Shown: one piece after another, positions 59,965-64,000 of the stretch
How the letters are laid out: each line of letters begins with the position of its first letter
Position numbering within the stretch: the first letter of the stretch is position 1
Source of the DNA: Micromonospora lupini
Lineage (GTDB): Bacteria; Actinomycetota; Actinomycetes; Mycobacteriales; Micromonosporaceae
Direction of reading: 5' to 3'
Assembly: GCF_026342015.1 (NCBI RefSeq)
Contig: NZ_JAPENL010000002.1
Location: 1,927,001-1,991,000, forward strand
Length of the DNA: 64,000 bases
Made by a program: the position numbers and the translations under genes
Notes under the pieces: model-generated
The model's input: the letters and a program-made list of their open reading frames with translations, nothing else
Told to the model about the DNA's origin: nothing
Database searches by the model: none

Positions 59965-61114
59965 GGGCGATCAGCTCCTTCATGATCTCGTTGGTGCCGC
60001 CGTAGATCTTCTGGACGCGGGCGTCGGCGTACATCCGGGCGATCGGATACTCAGTCGTGTAGCCGTAGCCGCCGAACAGTTGCAGGCACCTGTCGATGAC
60101 CTCGCACTGCCCGTCGGTCAGCCACGACTTCGCCATCGCGGCCGTGGCCACGTCCAGGTCGCCACGTGTGTGCCTGACGATGCAGTCGTCCAGGAAGACC
60201 CGGCTGACCCGGGTGCGGGTGGCGCACTCGGCGAGCACCATCCGGGTGTTCTGGTGCCCCATCAGGGTCTTGCCGAAGGCGGAGCGCTCCTTGGCGTACG
60301 CGACGGTAAGCGCGACGGCGCGTTCCATCGCGGCCACCGCGCCGACGCCGATGACCAGCCGCTCCTGCGGGAGTTGCTGCATGAGCTGGATGAAGCCCAG
60401 CCCCTCGGCGCCGCCGAGCAGGTTGGCCGCCGGCACCCGGAACCCGTCGAAGAACAGCTCGGCGGTGTCGTTGGCGTGCAGTCCGATCTTGGACAGCAGG
60501 CGGCCCCGGCGGAAGCCCTCCGGATCGCCGCCCACCTCGCACACCAGCAGCGAGACGCCTGCCGCCCGCTGCTCGGGGTCGGTCTTGACGGCCACGAGAA
60601 TCAGGTCGGCCAGGCCGCCGTTGGTGATGAAGGTCTTCGCGCCGGTGACCAGGTAGTCGTCGCCGTCGCGGACCGCCCGCGTACGCATCGCCTGGAGGTC
60701 CGAGCCGCCGTCGGGCTCGGTCATCGCGATCGCGCCGACCAGCTCACCGCTGCACAGGCCGGGCAGCCACCGTCGCTTCTGCTCCTCGCTGCCGTACGCG
60801 ACGAGATAGCCGGTGACGATGCCACTGTGGACGGCCAGCCCGAGACTGCTCTCCCCGGTGTACGCCTGCTCGTGCAGCATCACTGCCTCGTGGGTGAAGC
60901 CGCCGCCCCCGCCGCCGTACTCCTCGGGGACCGACAGGCCGAGCAACCCCAGCTCACCGGCGCGCAGGTAGTGCTCGCGGTCCGGGTGGCCCTGCGCCAG
61001 CAGACGCTCGGCGTGCGGCAGGACCTCCTTGGTGAAGAAGGTGCGGGCCAGGTCGGCGAGGTCGTCGTGCTCAGGTTCGCGCCAGGGCGAGGGGGGACCG
61101 TCGGGCGTCGGCAT
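59954..61114 (-). CDS. Acyl-CoA dehydrogenase
   Basis: ATG 61114 (MPTPDGPPSPWREPE) with AGGGTGG upstream is preferred to an ATG at 61150. The 386-aa product has the FAD motifs IAMTEPDGGSDLQAM and FITNGG, and the C-terminal LQLFGGYGYTTEYPIARMYA with catalytic Glu in IYGGTNEIMKE. It oxidises acyl-CoA to enoyl-CoA, passing electrons to ETF. First gene of a four-gene operon ending in the CaiB-like gene; all junctions overlap or nearly so. The chain-length preference is unknown. Confidence 0.94.
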   Translation of the reverse strand: MPTPDGPPSPWREPEHDDLADLARTFFTKEVLPHAERLLAQGHPDREHYLRAGELGLLGLSVPEEYGGGGGGFTHEAVMLHEQAYTGESSLGLAVHSGIVTGYLVAYGSEEQKRRWLPGLCSGELVGAIAMTEPDGGSDLQAMRTRAVRDGDDYLVTGAKTFITNGGLADLILVAVKTDPEQRAAGVSLLVCEVGGDPEGFRRGRLLSKIGLHANDTAELFFDGFRVPAANLLGGAEGLGFIQLMQQLPQERLVIGVGAVAAMERAVALTVAYAKERSAFGKTLMGHQNTRMVLAECATRTRVSRVFLDDCIVRHTRGDLDVATAAMAKSWLTDGQCEVIDRCLQLFGGYGYTTEYPIARMYADARVQKIYGGTNEIMKELIARAL

Positions 61115-61169
61115 GTGCACCACCCTCGCGCCCTGTTGGCGACCTGTCAATAAGAGTGCGTCGGGGGGC

Positions 61170-61237
61170 CCACACCAGATCGGCGATGTGGCGGTATCCG
61201 GGCGATCGGAAACGCCCAGATCGCCGATCTGGCGTGG
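61170..61237. repeat. Intergenic 18-bp inverted repeat with nested hairpin
   Basis: CCACACCAGATCGGCGAT (61170-61187) pairs with ATCGCCGATCTGGCGTGG (61220-61237), one mismatch. Inside, GGGCG (61200) pairs with CGCCC (61213). It lies downstream of the amidase stop and upstream of the acyl-CoA dehydrogenase operon. It may terminate the amidase transcript or be a dispersed palindromic element. Confidence 0.75.
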
Positions 61238-61247
61238 ACCAAGCCGA

Positions 61248-62402
61248 CTATCGCGTGTGCTTCGGCGGAGTCGGGAACTGCGACAGCATCACCGCGACCT
61301 CCTGGCGGAGAGCGCCGAGGTAGGGGTGGAAGGCGTCGCCGGGGCACTCGGTCGGATCGGCCCCGATGGTCGCCCAGTCCCGGTGGCCGGAGATGACGTC
61401 GACCCTGCCGCTCGCCCCACTGGCCGGGTTGACGTAATTGGTCTGCGCGCCGGGGGCGAGCCGACCCGCGGCGGCGAGGCCCGCCAGGACGAACACCAAC
61501 GACCGGTGCGCCGCGGCACTGGGCTGACGGGACGTGAACCGGCCCAGCAGGCAGATGCCGATGTTGCCGGCGTTGTAGCCACCCACGTGCGCACCGTTGA
61601 CCATGAGCGGCCGACCGTCGGTGCCGACGCCCGGACCGTAGACCGGGAGGACTCCCGGGTCGGAGTAGCGGCCCTCGTAGATCCGTCCCGCCTCGTCGAT
61701 CAGCAGGTGGTAGCCGATGTCGCCGAACTCCTGAAGCACGCACTGGTCGTAGTAGATGGCGCGGACCGTCGCGGCCGGATCCGGGTCCTCGTTGTGCTCG
61801 TACACCCCGCTGTGGTGGACCGTCAGCGTCTGCACCGGGAAGAACTCGGCCGGCCACAGTTCGCTGCCGTCGTCGGCGAAGCGGAGCGACTCGTCAGCGC
61901 CCCACCGGGATCGGGGCAGGTACGTCGGCGGCCGGCCACCTCGCGGAACCGGAAGGCTGTTCGTTCGCGGATTCGCGACCTTCCGCCGGGGCCCGTCGAC
62001 CATGTTCAGTTCGGCCACTGTGGCATCCGAGCCGTCGGCGACCTGGACCTCGTACGCCGTGGCGCCGTTGGCGACCACGACGTTGGAGCGGGCCGATGCC
62101 CGGCCTCCGTCCCGGCCGTTCTGGCACGCGTTCAGCTCCAGCCAGTCACTCCACACCCTGCCGGTCCGGAGGCGCACCGCCGCAGAGGGTCCGCCGTGCC
62201 TGATGGACAGGTGGGTCAACGGGATGGCCGGTGCGGTCACCACTGTCCTGCTCAGCAGGCGGCCGCGCGGGGCGGCCAGGGGCGACGTCACTTCGTTGGC
62301 GGTGGACGGCGCTGCCGCCGCGGACTCGGCGAACGTGCCGGCGGCCGACAGGCCCACCGCCGCGCCGGCCGCGCCGGAGAGGACTCGACGTCGAGAAACC
62401 AC
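61248..62402 (-). CDS. Tat-exported peptidoglycan amidase (PGRP/amidase_2 type)
   Basis: GTG 62402 behind AAAGGGAG gives 384 aa. The N-terminus MVSRRRVLSGAAGAAVGLSA carries a twin-arginine signal (SRRRVLS), cleaved near SAAAA. Residues 40-150 are a beta-rich domain. The amidase domain follows: RSRWGADESLRF, VQTLTVHHSGVYEHNEDPDP (first Zn His), GDIGYHLLIDEAGRIYEGRY, HVGGYNAGNIGICLLG and SGHRDWATIGADPTECPGD (second Zn His, Cys). This is the actinobacterial PGRP-like N-acetylmuramoyl-L-alanine amidase layout. It cleaves wall peptidoglycan outside the cell. Confidence 0.93.
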   Translation of the reverse strand: MVSRRRVLSGAAGAAVGLSAAGTFAESAAAAPSTANEVTSPLAAPRGRLLSRTVVTAPAIPLTHLSIRHGGPSAAVRLRTGRVWSDWLELNACQNGRDGGRASARSNVVVANGATAYEVQVADGSDATVAELNMVDGPRRKVANPRTNSLPVPRGGRPPTYLPRSRWGADESLRFADDGSELWPAEFFPVQTLTVHHSGVYEHNEDPDPAATVRAIYYDQCVLQEFGDIGYHLLIDEAGRIYEGRYSDPGVLPVYGPGVGTDGRPLMVNGAHVGGYNAGNIGICLLGRFTSRQPSAAAHRSLVFVLAGLAAAGRLAPGAQTNYVNPASGASGRVDVISGHRDWATIGADPTECPGDAFHPYLGALRQEVAVMLSQFPTPPKHTR

Positions 62403-62472
62403 GATTCTGCTCCCTTTGCTAGATGCGCCAGGCGTCAGTCCGCATGCCGGCCGTCAGCCTGGGCCGTGGTGC

Positions 62473-62504
62473 CCTGGCGGTACCCTTCGGGCACAAACGC
62501 CAGG
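62473..62504 (-). promoter_or_regulatory. Hairpin in the amidase leader
   Basis: CCTGGCG/CGCCAGG plus GTACCC/GGGCAC-type pairing (one G-T) around loop TTC, with a three-base A bulge on one side. It lies 71 bp upstream of the amidase start. No T-run follows on the minus strand; it may be a leader structure or a weak terminator of the regulator gene. Confidence 0.5.
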
Positions 62505-62527
62505 ATGGGGCGCTACACACGCTAAAG

Positions 62528-62567
62528 CGGCACTCTTGACGATTGGTTTATTACCAATGAAGAGCCG
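62528..62567 (-). terminator. AT-rich hairpin after WYL regulator gene
   Basis: ATTGGT-TTATT-ACCAAT nested inside CTCTT/AAGAG and CGG/CCG pairs. It lies 37 bp beyond the regulator stop and is markedly AT-rich for this genome. It is a terminator candidate, or it may form part of the amidase promoter. Confidence 0.5.
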
Positions 62568-62603
62568 CGCAGAAGGCTGACTCGGCGTGATCAATTCGGG
62601 CGA

Positions 62604-63581
62604 CTAGCTGCGGGTCGACTCACGTCGTCCGGAGGCCGCCAGCCGCTCGGCGAGTGCGACGACACGATCGCGGAGTTCGTCCGGGCGTTCGATGACGAAC
62701 GGCAGGTCGAGCGCGGCGAGCACAGCGGGTAACCAGTCGAGACTCTCTGCCCGGATCTCCACGTCCTGCCAGCCTTCGTCCGCGCCCTCGCGCACCTCGG
62801 CGATGCTTGCGGGTAGCTGCCCGCGGATCTGCTCACGTGTTCCCTGTATCCGTAGCGACACCGCATGCCGGTACGGCGCCTGTGCCATCGAGGTGAGGAG
62901 GTGCCCTGCGGGATCGTTCCCGGCGGGCGGCTCGAACGAGCCGGGCAGCGTTCTCGCGTCCGCGATGCGGTCGAGCCGAAGGGTTCGATCCTCGCCGACA
63001 TCCGGATCGGCCCCGGTGACGTACCACCGGCCCGCATGGTTGACCAGCCCGAACGGATGCAGGACGCGGACGCTACGCCTGCCGTTGCGCGAGGTGTACT
63101 TGAGTGAGATCGGCAGGTGCTGGCGGACCGCCTCGGCGACGGTGAGGAGGACATCCGTCTGCGGCGCGGGGAAGTCGCCGGGTTCGGTGGTGAAGGCGAG
63201 AGACTGGAGTACGGCGTCCAGCCGGTCCGCGATCCGCGACGGCAGGACGCGCCGGATTTTCGCGGCGGCGGTCTCACCCGCCGTTCCGGTAGCCGTCGCC
63301 AGCCCGGCACGGCGGCCGGCAACCAGGCCGAGTAGGACGGCCAAGGCTTCGTCGTCGCTGAACATCAGCGGCGGCAGACGATAGCCGGCGGCGAGCCGAT
63401 ACCCGCCGTAGCGACCGCGCACCGACTCCACAGGCACGTCGAGGTCGACCAGGTGACTCACGTAGCGCCGCACCGTGCGCGGTTCGACGCCGAGGCGCTC
63501 GGCAAGCTCGGCCATCGTCCGGACGCCGCCGGACTGCAGGAGCCCCAGCAGTGCCAGCACCTGGGCTGTCGGTCGTGCCAT
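62604..63581 (-). CDS. WYL-domain transcriptional regulator (YafY type)
   Basis: ATG 63581 gives 325 aa. N-terminal HTH_11/DeoR-like domain (RPTAQVLALLGLLQSGGVRT; AELAERLGVEPRTVRRYVSH, then SVRGRYGGYRL wing), middle helical part, WYL domain around residues 150-235 (LKYTSRNGRRSVRVLHPFGL, RWYVTGADPDVGEDRTLRLD) and WCX tail. The canonical W-Y-L triplet reads WYV. WYL proteins sense nucleic-acid or metabolite ligands; family members of this shape often regulate a neighbouring glyoxalase-like gene. A 43-bp near-palindrome fills the space to the divergent VOC gene. Confidence 0.92.
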   Translation of the reverse strand: MARPTAQVLALLGLLQSGGVRTMAELAERLGVEPRTVRRYVSHLVDLDVPVESVRGRYGGYRLAAGYRLPPLMFSDDEALAVLLGLVAGRRAGLATATGTAGETAAAKIRRVLPSRIADRLDAVLQSLAFTTEPGDFPAPQTDVLLTVAEAVRQHLPISLKYTSRNGRRSVRVLHPFGLVNHAGRWYVTGADPDVGEDRTLRLDRIADARTLPGSFEPPAGNDPAGHLLTSMAQAPYRHAVSLRIQGTREQIRGQLPASIAEVREGADEGWQDVEIRAESLDWLPAVLAALDLPFVIERPDELRDRVVALAERLAASGRRESTRS

Positions 63582-63591
63582 GGGTCTGAAC

Positions 63592-63634
63592 CTAGCCCGA
63601 ATACTGGACCAGATCTGTCCGGTATTCGGGCTAG
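63592..63634. promoter_or_regulatory. 43-bp near-perfect palindrome, likely WYL regulator operator
   Basis: CTAGCCCGAATACTGGAC and the inverted half (TCCGGTATTCGGGCTAG) flank the symmetric centre CAGATCTG, with one mismatch and one extra base. It lies between the divergent regulator start (63581) and the VOC gene (63682), where it could control both. Confidence 0.85.
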
Positions 63635-63681
63635 CGTGCTGATGACAGACCGGTCCCGACCATACTGAACAGGGATAAGAC

Positions 63682-64000
63682 ATGGATTTCGTATCGATCC
63701 GCATCATCACCGGCGACATCAACCGCCTGGTCGACTTCTACGAGAAGATCACCGGCGTGCAGGCGGCCTGGGGCAACGAGGACTTCGCCGAGGTGCGCAC
63801 CGCCCACGGCACGCTGGCGATCGGCAGTACGCGCACCGTCCCACTGTTCGCGCCAGGGTCGGCCCGCCCGGCCGACAACCACACCGTGATCATCGAGTTC
63901 CTCGTGGCAGACGTGGACGCGCTCTACGACAAGCTGAAGAGTGTCGTGGAGGACTTCGTGAACGAGCCCACGACCATGCCCTGGGGTAACCGAGCCCTGC
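63682..64000 (+). CDS. VOC family protein (glyoxalase-like), cut by window edge
   Basis: ATG 63682 follows AGGGATAAG. The visible 106 codons read MDFVSIRIITGDINRLVDFY, EKITGVQAAWGNEDFAEVRT, IIEFLVADVDALYDKLKSVV and NEPTTMPWGNRAL, a typical vicinal-oxygen-chelate start (VSIRIITxDxxRLVxFYE). The last metal-ligand strand is outside the window. It is a presumed target of the divergent WYL regulator; function (resistance, dioxygenase or isomerase) cannot be told. Confidence 0.9.
   Translation, partial: MDFVSIRIITGDINRLVDFYEKITGVQAAWGNEDFAEVRTAHGTLAIGSTRTVPLFAPGSARPADNHTVIIEFLVADVDALYDKLKSVVEDFVNEPTTMPWGNRAL

Overview
The window is a very GC-rich actinomycete chromosome segment. Gene content and style suggest Micromonosporaceae, possibly Micromonospora: many GTG starts, GTGA/ATGA translational coupling, a full actinobacterial type VII (ESX) locus, MT0933-like and CsbD-like small proteins, ECF42/DGPF pairs and a c-di-AMP riboswitch before a secreted wall protein. 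The genus is inference, since no 16S or marker gene is present.

Layout. 1-0.8 kb: an IS30-family transposase running off the left edge, then a G-rich tract. 1.0-2.4 kb: L-serine ammonia-lyase. 2.5-8.3 kb: a compact operon for an anionic cell-surface polymer (ABC-2 permease, its ATPase, a CDP-alcohol phosphotransferase fusion and a GT2/CDP-glycerol-polymer transferase fusion), typical of teichoic-acid-like export. 8.4-14.7 kb: an orphan MsmK-type sugar ATPase, a membrane protein, a hotdog protein, and a coupled beta-phosphoglucomutase/GH65 disaccharide phosphorylase pair. 14.7-22.9 kb: small single-gene units (alpha/beta hydrolase, AI-2E transporter, MT0933-like protein, hemerythrin, FUSC-like exporter, C39 peptidase, flavin/F420 oxidoreductase, YkvA protein, two unknowns).

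23.1-39.1 kb: a type VII secretion locus with eccB, eccC, eccD, eccE, two WXG100 proteins, two mycosin proteases, and two substrate-like gene pairs of the same order at opposite ends. The pairs look paralogous: both small partners carry a YxxxE signal, and both large partners end in the same W-L-x-E-D-E-x-V-W tail. eccA and espG are not seen.

39.2-49.3 kb: wHTH regulator, beta-carbonic anhydrase, a secreted coiled-coil wall protein under a c-di-AMP (ydaO) riboswitch, a decayed yibE/F gene, then a copper-resistance unit (csoR, copZ-like, His-rich exported protein, copA) with three CsoR-type palindromes, a CsbD-like protein, an ArsR-type regulator coupled to a small membrane protein, and a secreted TAP-like peptidase. 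49.3-51.6 kb: an ECF42 sigma factor/DGPF/reductase operon. 51.7-53.0 kb: a DUF2786 protein. 53.2-55.3 kb: a four-gene module resembling a type VII polymorphic toxin system (YbaB-like protein, WXG-like partner, membrane-spanning toxin candidate, immunity candidate). 55.4-61.1 kb: a tightly overlapping acyl-CoA degradation operon. 61.2-64 kb: a Tat-exported amidase, a WYL regulator with a 43-bp near-palindromic operator, and a VOC protein cut by the right edge.

The observations most worth following up are the two mirrored ESX substrate pairs with their shared C-terminal tail, the 53-55 kb toxin/immunity module, the c-di-AMP riboswitch, the triple CsoR boxes and the WYL palindrome. All functional calls come from reading motifs; no database search was run.
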